A stretch of DNA of 64,000 nt from Zonotrichia leucophrys gambelii (lineage: Eukaryota > Chordata > Aves > Passeriformes > Passerellidae): assembly GCF_028769735.1 (NCBI RefSeq), contig NC_088171.1, positions 76,649,216 to 76,713,215 of the forward strand, written 5' to 3'. The translations under genes and the position numbers were made by a program. The notes below the pieces were generated by a model. It was not told where the DNA came from, searched no databases, and saw only the letters and a list, made by a program, of their open reading frames with translations. This document shows positions 38,725 to 50,712 of the stretch, piece after piece (the first letter of the stretch is position 1; each line of letters starts with the position of its first letter).

Positions 38725-38965
38725 TTAAATCAGGTTTGCCACTAGTGGAGTTCTACAGGGCTCTACTTTAGGGCCAGGTCTCTTCAAAATCTCAATTTGC
38801 AGTGGTCACAGCACCAGCCTGACCGAGTTCAAGGAGCATTTGGACAACACTGTGAGGCACATTGTACGATCTTTGGGTTGTCCTGTGCAGAGCCAGGAGT
38901 TGTACTCTGATCCCTATGGATTTCTTTCAACTCAGAATATTCAATTATTCTATATTGGATTATGA
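38725..38965 (+). mobile_element. CR1 LINE, internally deleted, with 3' end
   Basis: The first half (to about 38805) matches the reverse transcriptase region ('GVLQGSTLGP'-type, in the form TGGAGTTCTACAGGGCTC). The second half jumps straight to a CR1 3' end ('GAGTTCAAGGAGCATTTGG', then the tail TATTCAATTATTCTAT). The sequence between is missing, so the copy has an internal deletion or is a fused pair. Confidence 0.75.
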
Positions 38966-40278
38966 GTTACATATGAACTCTGTAACAAAAAAGCCCATTG
39001 ATGAATTATTTTGGGCCAAACTAAAAATTTGTGGCTCTGTTGAGAAACGTTGAGAAAGTTTGTTTCCTCTTTTCAATTGTTCTAATGTAGGTTTGATATC
39101 GCCTTGTGGTCTTGCTCATAACAAGCATTCATTTCATATTCACCATGCCACTCTGAAGAAAAGATCAACAAAACAACTAAACAGATTTTTAGCTCCTCAG
39201 CATTCTGAACAACCATCTCTAATTTTTCATCCTTTTTTTTCATATTACGCTTAGTAAGATAATATTTGTAGTGATAAACTATTCTTGTGTAGTACTGCTT
39301 TTGTGATTATAAAAAACTTCAGCATTTTATCACTAATAACAGTGATTTATTGTTTTCAGTACTCTGTGGGTGAAGCAATTCATGTAACAACCCTAATGTC
39401 ACTCCCCATTGTTTTAATTTAATCAGCTGTAAAATAGAAATAATAAATTATGTTGTCTTGTAGGTTATAAGATTATGTTTGTCTAACGGTCCATGAAAAA
39501 TTCTAAGCAATGTTCTTACTTTTCTTTAACCATATACCACACTTATATTGTTAAATATTAATCCAGGATACCAAACCTCTATTTGCTTTTCTCTGCAAGA
39601 AACTAGTTACAGCTCTATAAAATTTTATATTAAATTATATAAAATTTAAACAGCTACAGTTAATGCAAACAGAAATTGAATGTTAAACAATTTCCTGTTC
39701 CTTATTCTGAAAAGAGTTTGTAGACCTGAATTTCATTTGGATTGCTAATTTGCTAGTTGGAGATAGGATGTTTTGCTTTGCTCTGCTTTCCTCCTTATTT
39801 TCCCAGCATCCCAAGAACAATGAGAGAAGGATGAGAAAGACAGAATGCTTGAATACTTGTAAACCAATGAACATCTAACATGTCAGATCTATTGATATTA
39901 ATAACCTTTTTGTCTTAGGACAGATGGCCATCCACCTTACAGTAGTCACTAAGGAGTACTTACTAAATCAGGAACCTTGCTAATACTATAGCTTATAGCT
40001 ACAAGAAGACAAAGAATTAAAAAAAAAAAAACAAAAACAAAAACAAAAAAAAACCAGAACATTTTTACAAGACAAATGATGATTAGGCAAACTCTATAAA
40101 GCATTAGCAAAATTCTTTAAAAATTCAGATTACTTTTAAATGGTAGATATTCAGAGGTTGACAAGTTGCATTCTAATAACATCACCCACTTAAGAGAGAC
40201 CTTTAATTTTCCTCCCTTCTTTTTTTCAGGATAGTATCTATATTTTCATTCCAAGTTTAGCTACAGCACTTCACTCAC

Positions 40279-40395
40279 CTGTTTATCACATTTTACACCT
40301 TGCCAGTATTTCCCAACAAGTCCTTTGACCAGTTTTTCTAACTTCCATATTTGATCTTCTGATTCAAAACTCCTTCTCCTCCCAAAGGCAACAGC
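40279..40395 (-). CDS. Coding exon (117 bp) of the unidentified minus-strand gene
   Basis: The donor is strong (AACAG before gtgagtg). The acceptor ends CAGTTTAG with a modest pyrimidine tract. The interval is open in one frame for exactly 39 codons, and the other two frames contain stops. It reads AVAFGRRRSFESEDQ at the start and KLVKGLVGKYWQGVKCDKQ at the end. A stop lies in frame immediately upstream, which is what a true intron boundary would show. It joins in phase with 37098-37257. The segment is basic and probably helical in the middle. The family is not recognised. Confidence 0.62.
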
Positions 40396-41818
40396 CTAAA
40401 CTGTGTTTCCATGATAGAAACAATCACAGCACTAACATTATGATGAAAACAATGCAATAAGGCAAGAGAGGGACAGATTTTGTTAATCATATGCTTTGAT
40501 ATCTGGTGTATGTTTACAGCAAGACAAGTTATAATGAGCCCTTGCTGAACTACCTAAGATGACCTTCTTTCCTCCATATGGATGACTATTTCTTATGAAT
40601 CTAACTGAAGATAATTAGCAGATATTTCCTTTCCTTTGAAGGAAAAATCCAATGTGTACTGAGGGCTTGCTATAGGTTCAAATATTTGGTAGACGAGGCC
40701 ACACAGGCTAAATCTATTTTCAGGTCACCCAAATACAGTGAGTGGAGACTTATGTCTGTAGAAATGACAATGCATGTTGAAAACAATTCCTGCACTGCCA
40801 GGCTATTTAAAGAACTTTGGATTAAAGTTTGTTGCATCATGCACTCACAGTACTGTATCTGCTTAAACTAAATTGTTGACCAGAACACAGAAAAGTACTC
40901 CTCAATTAAATGTGGTAACCATTTATTTTTAGTTACAGAAAGATTTTATCTACACTGTAGAAGTAAAATATTATATCTAATAGATGTATTTCATAAATTT
41001 TCATACGGTCAGCTAAAAATTTCAAAACTGCTTGATAACCTTGTTCAAATGAACTGTGAACAACAAAAAATATCCCCCACAGAAGACTATGAAGTTAAAT
41101 CAAGTGTATCACAAGAAAAAGTCTCTATTCATCTTCATTTACTTTTATGTTAAGGTGACTTAGATGTCATGATTATTTTGATTTAATTAAAGCAGAGAAA
41201 AATGTGGCCTAAAACTATACACAAGTTCTTATTCCATAGCCTGGAAAGGCTTCTTCATGGTATCGTATTTTCCCTATATGGTGTAAATATTTAAAGCTAT
41301 CAAAGATCTACTCACACTACAGCAGTAGAGTTTAGATTTTTTATGTAAAGGAAACTTATTGATGCTCTGTGATGAATTTATTATTCCGAGTCAATAATGA
41401 CGGAGGTCTCGTAAAGTTTGATTTCTATCATACACAGGAACTCTAAATTATTTCCTTGGACTTACATCAAATGAAAACAGCAAGAACTCCGATATTATAT
41501 ACAGAATCCTTTTGTTAATAGAGAAACTCGAATAATTTTAAAAGATCTAGTGTCATATCTATGATGACATCTCCTATAATTTTGTGAATGTCATTATATC
41601 TTTTTATTTTAAATAAAGAGCTTTCATACTATGCTCTGACTACTCAGAGTTTCAGTAGAAACTAAAATCCAGTTATATATTAAAAATATTTTGATAATTA
41701 TTATGAAGTCATAATTAGTTTTATGAAGCTCAGGATAAAAGGGAAAATATGTAGTGTATTCTTGAAAGTGAAATTAATATTCCAGGTTCATTGAAGGTCA
41801 GAGGGACTATATTAACAC

Positions 41819-41916
41819 CTTTCACGATACAGACTACTTTGATAGGAACTTGTGGCTCTTCATCAAAGAGAACACTTTCTTTCACTTGTTTGGCTTCAGC
41901 AGCCACTTTAACATTT
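41819..41916 (-). CDS. Probable coding exon (98 bp) of the unidentified minus-strand gene
   Basis: After one base the interval reads NVKVAAEAKQVKESVLFDEE, then PQVPIKVVCIVK, in the only open frame. The alternating hydrophobic pattern suggests beta strands. The one-base start matches the two spare bases left by 44551-44690, giving a Lys codon at the join. The acceptor (GGTATGATAAG) and donor (AAAG before gtgtta) are both only fair. The coding-looking frame continues past the donor for about 20 codons, so the 3' boundary is uncertain. Joining directly to 40279 would break phase, so another exon is expected between. Confidence 0.42.
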
Positions 41917-43660
41917 CTTATCATACCCATAAATCGGAAGTGAATTGTTTATCTCTACAAGTTAATTGTCTTATCACAGACTTTAATACTGAACTGTGCA
42001 TATCAAGGAAAAGGATGGTTTGTATCTCTGAAGACATGAAAAAACAAAGACAAAACTTTGAGTTTTCTTGAAATTACAACATTACTTAATAAAAATTTTT
42101 GGGTCCTGCAGGTCCTTTACATTGCATTAAGAAATTAATACTGGTTCTTCAAGTGAGATGTTAAGCTGTCCAGATCATGTAATAGTAGCTGAGGCCTACA
42201 ATTTTTCTGGTAAGATATTTGAAAAATACTATGTTTATTCTTTGCTATAATTTAGAAAAAAATATTTGGGATATACATTTTCAAAGCAATACAGTTCCAC
42301 AAAGAAATACAGAACAACTGCTTATACTTCACATATTGCTGTGATTCTTTATTGCAGCTTCCTTCCTTGAATGTTACAATTTATTTTGTTTTGAATAACC
42401 ACTCTATGAGGTATTTGAAAGCAAATTTCTACCATTCAGGAATGCATGTCAAGCAAACAAACAAATAAACAAACACTACAAACAATGTAGTTTGCCATGC
42501 TCTAGTATCTTTTAGTCCCAGGCATCAATGATATGAACACCCTTTTATAATAAGCTGTCAGGATCCATTTAAATACCATCAGTAATAGGATGACTTAACT
42601 AGAAAATAAGTGATCTTTGTTCATTTTCAAATCTTACTATGCAGATCTTCCTCACAGCTTCTAAGTATCGTATAAAAGAATGGGTTATTTCCTTTACTCG
42701 AGAGACTACATCCTCCTTTTCAGTCTCCAACTCTACCAAACTCCAGATGTCATTTGTAAGACACAAATAGACCTCTATCCCATGAGTTCACCTAGAAAAG
42801 AGACTGTAGTAGGCCCAGGCTTCCTGGGACAGATCCCTTAACTTTATTCTAAAACACTACTGGCTTTTAAGGTATTGAAGAACTTTCCAAATCCTTCTGA
42901 GTTAAGGGAAACCGCTAACCCAGAAAATAGTTACTACTGCTATACTAGAATAACTACTGCTCACCTCTAGTAAATACAACTGAAAACCAAATAGTTTTGT
43001 AATGATTTTTAATGACTAAATAGAGCCCTTTGAAAATTTCACATACACAGACAAAACTTTATATATACATTTACACTCCTCCTTGGCCACTGTTTGCGAA
43101 TCCCTTGAAAGCATGCTGTGAAATAAAGGGTGAAGAACACTCATGTAGACTTCCAAGTTGTTGGATGTGACTTGTGAAGAGTGTGCACTGTATCTGGGAT
43201 TTTGCTCTTGTAGTTGAAGTTTTATTTTGCAGGTTTTGAGAATTTGGGAGGAAACTACACACCTTGGATTTTGCTAATACAACTGTGTTTGTTAAGCGGC
43301 TTAACAAGCATATGCTGGGTATAGTTACATTCCCATCAGGAAATGTAAAACACTATTTAAAACAGTGAAATTACCATAATTGAAAGAACACAGATGCTCT
43401 TTAATAATGTAGTAGATTGCTCCCTCAATGGAAATGCTCATTAATTCTATTTTAAGACAGTGTGATTCACCTGTATGTCAGACAATTATCATTGAAAGCT
43501 AGGTTAGCAGAAAGGTTACATATTTAGATTTGATGACTCCATCACAGAACATGAAATATTTTCCATTTGAGAGCAATATGACTACTCATTTGCTTCTCCC
43601 GTATCATGTAATTTATAAGCAGTGAGAAAAAAATGTCAGAAACATTACATTTCTCTTTCA

Positions 43661-43661
<1 letters not shown>

Positions 43662-43693
<32 letters not shown>
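43662..43693. repeat. (A)32 homopolymer
   Basis: Thirty-two consecutive A residues. No retroelement body is visible immediately upstream, so it may be a grown A tract rather than a tail. Confidence 0.95.
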
Positions 43694-43698
<5 letters not shown>

Positions 43699-44550
43699 AC
43701 CACTTCTTAGGTCAGATTAACTTCAGAAACATATAATACCTAATACAGTATCATCTGCAATCTGAAGGAGAAGGTTATGATCCCCACAAAAAGATTTTCA
43801 ATATTCAAAACTGAGTTGCATCAGTAGCAATAGGTACGTGTTGCTAAATTGCTGCAAACTTGAGGAACACAAGTAGTGTGCAGTGAGCATCATACAAGGA
43901 TAGAACTACAATGAAGATTGTCACCAAGGTCATCCATGCTATTTTGCATAGGTTCACTGTATTTCTTTCACTACTCAAGATTCTTTAACAGAGCCTATTG
44001 CAACATGTTGTAAGTCCCTGTACCAACATTGTTTAAGCAATTACTAAATTTCTGACAGAGGTTTCATTTGACTTGTGTACCTTTTATCATATATATTATT
44101 TTCATATCCATATTAAAAAAAAAGTTCAGGTAACTCTTTAGTTGTTGGCTTACAGAAATTTGTGAAAACTTCACACACAAACTTCTGAAGTCATTGGAAG
44201 GGGTAGTTCAAGCTCATTCATTGCTCACTGACATGACCAAGCATTTTTCAAATGCTAAATAATTTTTTCTAACTTGATTTTGCTTTTTTATATTTCTACT
44301 TCCTGAAAGGAGTATCTTAATTCTACTTATAATATGCAGATATGTGCAAAACACATAACAAGCAGTAATTAATCAATTCACACGCACACACGCTCTTTGT
44401 TATAATCTAATAAAGCAAATTAGCAGAAGAAACAGATTTTTTCTAAGTTTGTTTTGGCAATTTTTAAATAATTTTAAAATATACTTTAAAATGTCTTTTC
44501 TGTACATGTAGATATACAGAGCCCTGGACTTAAACATGTTCACAACTTAC

Positions 44551-44690
44551 TTTATGTCTCTGGTTAACAAATGCTTAGACAAAACGCCAAAGATGAATGG
44601 GATGTCTCCACACAGCAAGGAGAGTAAGACTCCTTCATCTGCTATTTCAACATCATAGGTGTATGTAATACTGTACTTATCAAACCTTGC
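44551..44690 (-). CDS. Coding exon (140 bp) of the unidentified minus-strand gene
   Basis: The donor is excellent (ACATAAA before gtaagttg). The acceptor ends GTGTTTAAG, with a CCTTCTCT tract further upstream. The interval is open in one frame for 46 codons plus two bases, and both other frames hit stops. It reads ARFDKYSITYTYDVEIADEG, then VLLSLLCGDIPFIFGVLS. This is a plausible beta-rich globular segment. It has no start-type codon near its beginning, so simple ORF listing would miss it. The CR1 copy at 44760-45017 lies only about 70 bp upstream of its acceptor. The family is not recognised. Confidence 0.6.
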
Positions 44691-44759
44691 CTTAAACACT
44701 CCTAGAGAAGGGGCTCAGGATGTCTCAAAATAGCATCTCAGATTCCCACATTTATATAG

Positions 44760-45017
44760 ACATGTAGTGACAAAATCAAGAGGAATGGCTTAAACTGAAA
44801 GAGAGATTTAGATTAAATATTAGGAAGAAATTCTTTATTTTGAGGGTGGTTAGGCACTGATATAGATTTCCCAGAGCAGTTGTGGATGCCGTCTCCCCAG
44901 AAGTGTTGAAGGATAGGTTGGACAGGACCTGGTCTAGTGGAAAATGTCCCAGCCCATGCAGAGGCTTTGGAACTAGGTGATATTTAAGGTCTCTTCAAAT
45001 CTAAACTATTCTATGGT
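44760..45017 (+). mobile_element. CR1 LINE 3' end
   Basis: A clean CR1 3' untranslated region from about 'GTGACAAAATCAAGAGGAAT' to the terminal CTATTCTATGG. It includes the 'GAAGAAATTCTTTA' and 'GATGCCGTCTCCCC' blocks. It lies in the intron just upstream of the exon at 44551-44690, opposite in direction to the inferred gene. Confidence 0.92.
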
Positions 45018-46906
45018 TCCCATATGTCAGTTCAACAAAGGCAGATTTATATGAGTTTATGCTTTTCTCTCCTAGACTACTGTTCCTTGCTGGTGTCCAA
45101 ATGAAAGTAACTATCTCTTGAAGGTCAGACATTCAATCCACTCCCACAGATTACCTTCCCAGCATCCTAATGAATCCAGAATAATCCAGAGATTATTCAA
45201 GAAATAAAAACTTGTTTTGTTGAGCTGTCTTTATTATTTATCTTCTCCTTTAACTGATACTGGCCTTTGTGAACCTAAAAAAAGAACCAAGCACTTTGTG
45301 AATGGAGCAAGAATATGCTTTCTGCATAGGTCAGTCTAACACAGAGCTGGAATCCAACCATGAAAAGATTTGCTATAGAAACTCAATGATGTGTTACAGC
45401 TGGTTTATGACAGTAAGTGCTCCCTTTAATTTTTCTTTTTAATAAAAGAGTACCTTTATTCAGAGGTTTCATTGCATCACAAGGTTAATGCTGTACTTTA
45501 AAGGCATAATCTATCCAGATTTAATATATGTGAGAAGATCAAAACCACAGCACAGTTCCACCACATTACCCTTTCAGACAAAATTAAAAGTAAAATTCAA
45601 GATGAAGTTTGACATATTCAGGAGCTGTAACTTTATTGATTTCATGAATAACTGGAAGTAGGACTTCAGAGAGTTGTTGATAAGATGTTAATTTATTTTA
45701 TTTTAATCTTTGCAGTAGTACACTAAAACCAAAAGAATAATAAAACATAAATATCTTCTCTTTACACAGCAAAACCAAACAGGTAAGAAAATGGAATGGA
45801 CCTCTTTTATGCTTTCATAATCACATTCAAGATTTTTTTAATAACTTATAGTGACTGAATATATCTTTGTCATTTCTATGTTTGAAAAATCCACTGGAAC
45901 AAAGTAAAGAGAAAAATAGGAAATATAAAGAAAAAGAGGAGAAATATTTCTCTAGCAAAATATAGATATTTGCTAAGATCTACTGAAGAAAGGAGCTGTA
46001 GGAAAATGTAAAAAAAAATCAGTGAAAACCAAGTCAGATTCAAACCCCAAAACACAACCACAAATTCCTGAAGAGCAGTAATATCAAAGAACAAAACCTT
46101 GCACAAAATCCCAAGACTATTTCATTGGCTTCTAAAGGTGTATATAATGTCCGTGTTAAGGTTGGAGAAACAGCAGTTCTTTGCATGAAAACATAATATT
46201 TATCCAAAGTATATCAATAAATAAAACTCTTCAAAAGTATAGGACATTTTTTAAAAATAAAATAAAATAATTTAAATAAAAAAACTAGTTCTGAAAAGAT
46301 TGTGTCATTCTCATTCGTGGTGTAGAAATGAAGTACAGACTGATGTGCCTGTAATTATTGTCTTTTTGATGCCTCCTAGTCAATTAAATATAAGATGCAA
46401 ATCAAAAGAGTGACTGACCCAATCATTCCAGTATTCAGAACAAAAAAATAACTGTTTTCTGTTTCTTTTAGTGATCATGAATAGTCCAAGCATATTTTGC
46501 TAAAGGAAAGTGGAACTAGAGAATGTGGTATTACTCTAGGAAAACGAAGTTATCTCGAGAGCTGCTCAAATATAGCGGAGCATTAACAACCAGTGCATAG
46601 GCCATTTTAAATATATAGCTTTTCACAACACCATATATAAATCAAAAAAGGGTACAAAAGCCCAATAAACCCAAAACACAGAAAACCCTACTCTGAAATA
46701 AAGAAACATTCTTGTAGCTATTACTGCACTTAGCATTTCAAGATAAAAAACTAAAACTATTCAGAATCTGGGTAAATCTTTGTAGCTTGAAATCTCTTTT
46801 TGAGCTTCTTCCATTCTAGAAACAACATATTCAGAATCCACATGTAATTATGATAGCCAGAAATAATTCTCTTTCTCTAGCAGAGGAAAGAAAGGGTGTT
46901 TGGGGG

Positions 46907-46972
46907 AAACAACAACAACAACAGCAACAAAACAACAACAAAAACAACAGCAACAAAACAACAACAACAAAA
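46907..46972. repeat. (AAC)n repeat with interruptions
   Basis: About 66 bp of AAC units broken by single G and extra A residues. Confidence 0.92.
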
Positions 46973-48274
46973 TATCCCCAACTCACAAGCAAACACTTTT
47001 TTTTCCTTGAGCTTCATGGGTGAAATTCCCACTTCCCATCATCTAGATGTGCAAATGGTGAGGATCAAGGACAGACTAGCTCTTTAGTACTACTTTGGTG
47101 TATGGGATCTAGAAAGCATCAGGCAATTTTAATTAAAAATTCAACAATTTTTTTGTGAACACAATACTATTGATGACCACAAAACAATATATTAAATGCC
47201 CCCCAATTAAGCAGATAAATGAAAAATCGGTACTGAACTAAAAGACCATAATCTTGTATTTAAAAAACAACTAAACAAAAACGAAGTTTGAATTTTTTTC
47301 TAAAATGAAATATAAATCACATCTGATAATCATCTGTCTAATTCTGATGCAGTCATTAGTACTAGAAAAATTAACAGAAATAGTAGCAATTGTTTTACCC
47401 CAATCCTGCTTTAGTAAAGTACATATAAAATGTAGCAGTGGATATTAGGAAGAAGCTGAAATATATTTTGTTCTGCTTATTACATGCATTTGGATATATT
47501 GGATTAATTTTAAATTTTCTCATTTGTTAAAAATGCTATCACTTTATTAGTGTCGCTAATTTGAAAAGCAGCCACAAATGTGAAGGCCCAGCTGGGTTCT
47601 CAAAAAAAAAAATCCTCAAAATCCTGAGAAGCTGGTCTTTCAGAAAAAACATCTCTCTTTATGAAAATGAATTTTACAATATCATGACCTTCTATATTCA
47701 TTAAAATAACATTTCTCTGTTTCTTGACAAAAAGTTTTTCTGTACAAGAAACACCACAAGATTCAGCAGAGATAAAGCCACAGGCTTAATATCTCACAGA
47801 GATATTAAACTGTGTCATAATTGAGATTCCTTAATAATGTTGGTAACTCAAAATGAAACATGATAATGCTAGTTACAGGTTTTTCTTTCTAAAGAATTAT
47901 TTTTCAGCAGAATTCTGCAATATCCAACAGAACTTCAACCCTACAGACTTCTTGCATCTCCCAGACAAATTTTACTTTGTTGTTTACTCAATGTAATTTG
48001 ATACTAAAGGTCTATCAAAAAAAAAAAAATCCAGCAAATAGCTGATTACATGCATCTGTGTATTTTTCAGCATTACACTTCTGTTAAGACTACTAACAAC
48101 AGATCCGTTTCAGGCCTCTTATTATCTACTATATGTCTACTGTTCCTGAAAGTTACAGTTTCAGGCTGTTTCTTTCAAGAGCAAGGTTAGCAACTCTCAT
48201 CTCCTCAGCTATGGAATGGCTAAACAACAAGGTGGTTGGGCTATCAAGTTCTTCAGATTAAACAGAAAGCTTAC

Positions 48275-48298
48275 ATACTTATGAAACACCAAGCTCTG
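48275..48298 (-). CDS. Candidate 24-bp microexon, weak
   Basis: A good acceptor (CTATTAATTTTAG) and donor (AAGTAT before gtaagc) on the minus strand enclose 24 bases reading QSLVFHKY, phase 0 at both ends. The phase is compatible with the next exon at 44551-44690 and with the candidate at 56185-56222. Chance pairing of splice-like motifs is a real alternative. Confidence 0.22.
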
Positions 48299-50099
48299 CT
48301 AAAATTAATAGTGAAACTAAATAAATGGATTGTGCAAGAACTCTATGCCAATAGATTTCTAGCACCCCAGGGTATACACCAGAATATAGTGTAGCCCTTT
48401 TGGATGCATGGTAGCTAGTAGGAAAAAAGTGCATTTAAGATTAGATTGCCTATTTATCAATTCTCTACTACGTGTTCATTTTTCAAATAGCAATTATCTG
48501 CAAACATAAAATGGAGAATTACAGAAAAGTGAGTTTAAATTGAACTGCATAGAAAAAAAAAATTAATTCACTGCTATAAGCAGAACTTAGATCTCTAAAT
48601 ATATTAGCTTCTTCTGTCATATAGAGGAAAACTACCACAACTATTAATTTTTCTTTCCCCCCATGTATGGAAGAGAACACAAAGATGTCATGTGAAAACC
48701 CTCTCTGCAAATAAATGTCCTCTTCAATTTTAGAAAGACTGTTAAGAAAAGATGAGCTAAAATGTGAATTATAACTAAGTGATGACAAATTCAAATAGAA
48801 ATAGCAAGGCATGATGATTGCTGTATTGTGTGAATTAGATGATTTGACAGTAAGAACCAAAAGAAGTACAATTATTCATAAGCAAAAAATGTTAAAAATC
48901 TACACAGTGCTTCTTCAAGTTATCTTCTAAAACCTTCAGACTATCAAAAATATTTCACTATTATTAATTGAAAAATTCAGTTATGCCACTATCTGTTAGT
49001 CACTGTTACTTAACAAAAAACCCCAATAGATCTTTAACTATTTTAAAATATATAAGAAAAGGACATAGAAGGAGTCATCCTACTACAATGACAATTCCAA
49101 ATAATGCTCAGTGTCTCTTTCTGTGAATTTTTAAGAGGAATCATGGAAGAGAAATGCAAAGAAAGCTGTTGGAAAAGAAAGATGCTTTTAAAGAGAGGCA
49201 AGGAAGCCTACAATTAATAAAATACTCGAGCATGCCAATATTTTAAGGCAGATACTTATACCAGGTTTCTCAGAATTTCCTCCAAAACCATGTTAGGCAC
49301 ATGCTATATGGATATATGAGTTTTACTTAGCAGACAGATAAAAATATGTTATTAAAAGTTTAAGGTCTACTGGTAATATATACTGTGAAGTGTGCAAAAA
49401 CTTTACAAACTGTTAGTGTATATGGTTAGCCTTTAAAGATTGATTGTCAAATTATATAAATGATAATTAGTCTGTCTACTAATTCATTTTTTTTTCCAAA
49501 GACTTTTTCTACCCTTCTTTATAATGATCAACTTCAAAGGAGAAATAGGATCAAAGGAGGTGCCAGTATGGATGCTCTTGTGGTAGGAGATAGATACAGA
49601 GCAACTTTCAGCATAACATGTCTTCTTTAAAACAATTTAAGAAGATCTCTAAATCATAGAGCCAGATCTATGGGATGGATTTTCATCTTTCTGCAATCTA
49701 TTGGAAGGACAACACAGCTAGAATCAAGTAGCTGTGTTGTTGGGGAGGTGTCAGGGATAATTCCTTGGTACAAGCAATGACAGGGCAAATGCACAGTGGG
49801 TCTGCTATTCACTAACAGGGATGGACTGTTTTGGAACACAATAATCAGCGGCAGCTTTGTCTGTGGTGACTGTGAAATGGAAAAGCCCAAGATCCTCAGG
49901 GGAGGGATGAGAAGGTAGCAAGTACCACACTATAGATTCAGGGCTCTAGAAGTGAAAAATTTGGCTTAATAAAGAAATTGGTATGAGTGACCCTAAGAGA
50001 GGCAGCTCTGGAGGGGAAAAGAGATTGTAAAAGCTGATGAATCTTTAAGAGCAATCTATTAATTCAAGATTGGTCTCTCAAAATAATCAGGAAAAGAAA

Positions 50100-50712
50100 C
50101 TGATTAGCAGATCAGTTTAACAAGGAGCTCATGACTGTGTTCCAAAGCAAAAGCTCCAGTCCACAGAATGGGGAAGCAGGAACAGTTTATAAGGGAGACT
50201 ATTGCTCAGACAAGCAGGGACAGAGTGAGGAAATACAAGGATCACCCAGAGTTGACACTCGCAAGTGATGTCAAACACAACTAGAGCTTCAAATGCTCTA
50301 TTAACAGGGAAAACCTGTCAAGAGAAAACCTGGCTGTATTATTCTATGGGACATTTGGCTGAAGGGAGAGCAGACAAAAATAAGGCTGAATTACTTGCTT
50401 TGCTTGCAATGGTAGCCTGCCCATACCTGTGTGCTGGTTACTGAGAAGATGGAAGTTGCCTCTTCATACCCGCACCTGGCAGAAGCACATGAATCATGGC
50501 AGGAAAAGTGTGGACATAAGGAAAGGAAATTCACCTGAGGAAAGTGGAGTAGTTGACCAGAGAGTCTGTGTAGTCTCTGTCCTTGGAGGTTTTCAAGACT
50601 CCACTGCATAAAGTCCTGAGCATCATCATCTGACTTTGTAGCAGGCCCAGCTTTGCATGGGAAGTTAGACTAGAGAACTCTTGAATCCTTTCCAGACTAA
50701 ATTGTTCTGCAA
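50100..50712 (+). mobile_element. CR1 LINE, internal piece plus 3' end, diverged
   Basis: At 50200-50330 a block like 'AGGGACAGAGTGAGGAAA...GAGTTGACACTCGCAAG' matches the CR1 region before the reverse transcriptase. From about 50530 the sequence matches the 3' untranslated region ('TCTCTGTCCTTGGAGGTTTTCAAGA', 'GACTAGAGAACTCTTGAATCC') and ends near a TTGTTCTGCAAC tail. Material between is missing or too diverged. Weaker CR1 resemblance may extend upstream of 50100. Confidence 0.6.

Larger units (their letters stand above)
45018..50099 (-). other. Probable intron
   Basis: AT-rich, with the AAC repeat at 46907-46972, the microexon candidate at 48275-48298, and small perfect hairpins at 47786-47808 and 49710-49739 (11-bp arms). 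From about 49640 the sequence becomes less AT-rich, and its later part may already belong to the CR1 copy that follows. Open frames at 45876-46106 and 48519-48860 are pyrimidine-driven and not called. Confidence 0.35.

Noticed and set aside
48519..48860. 113-codon open frame on the minus strand
   Set aside because: It follows a fair acceptor (TTTTCTTAACAG) but has no usable donor before its stop, and its end is a run of Phe codons from a poly-pyrimidine tract.
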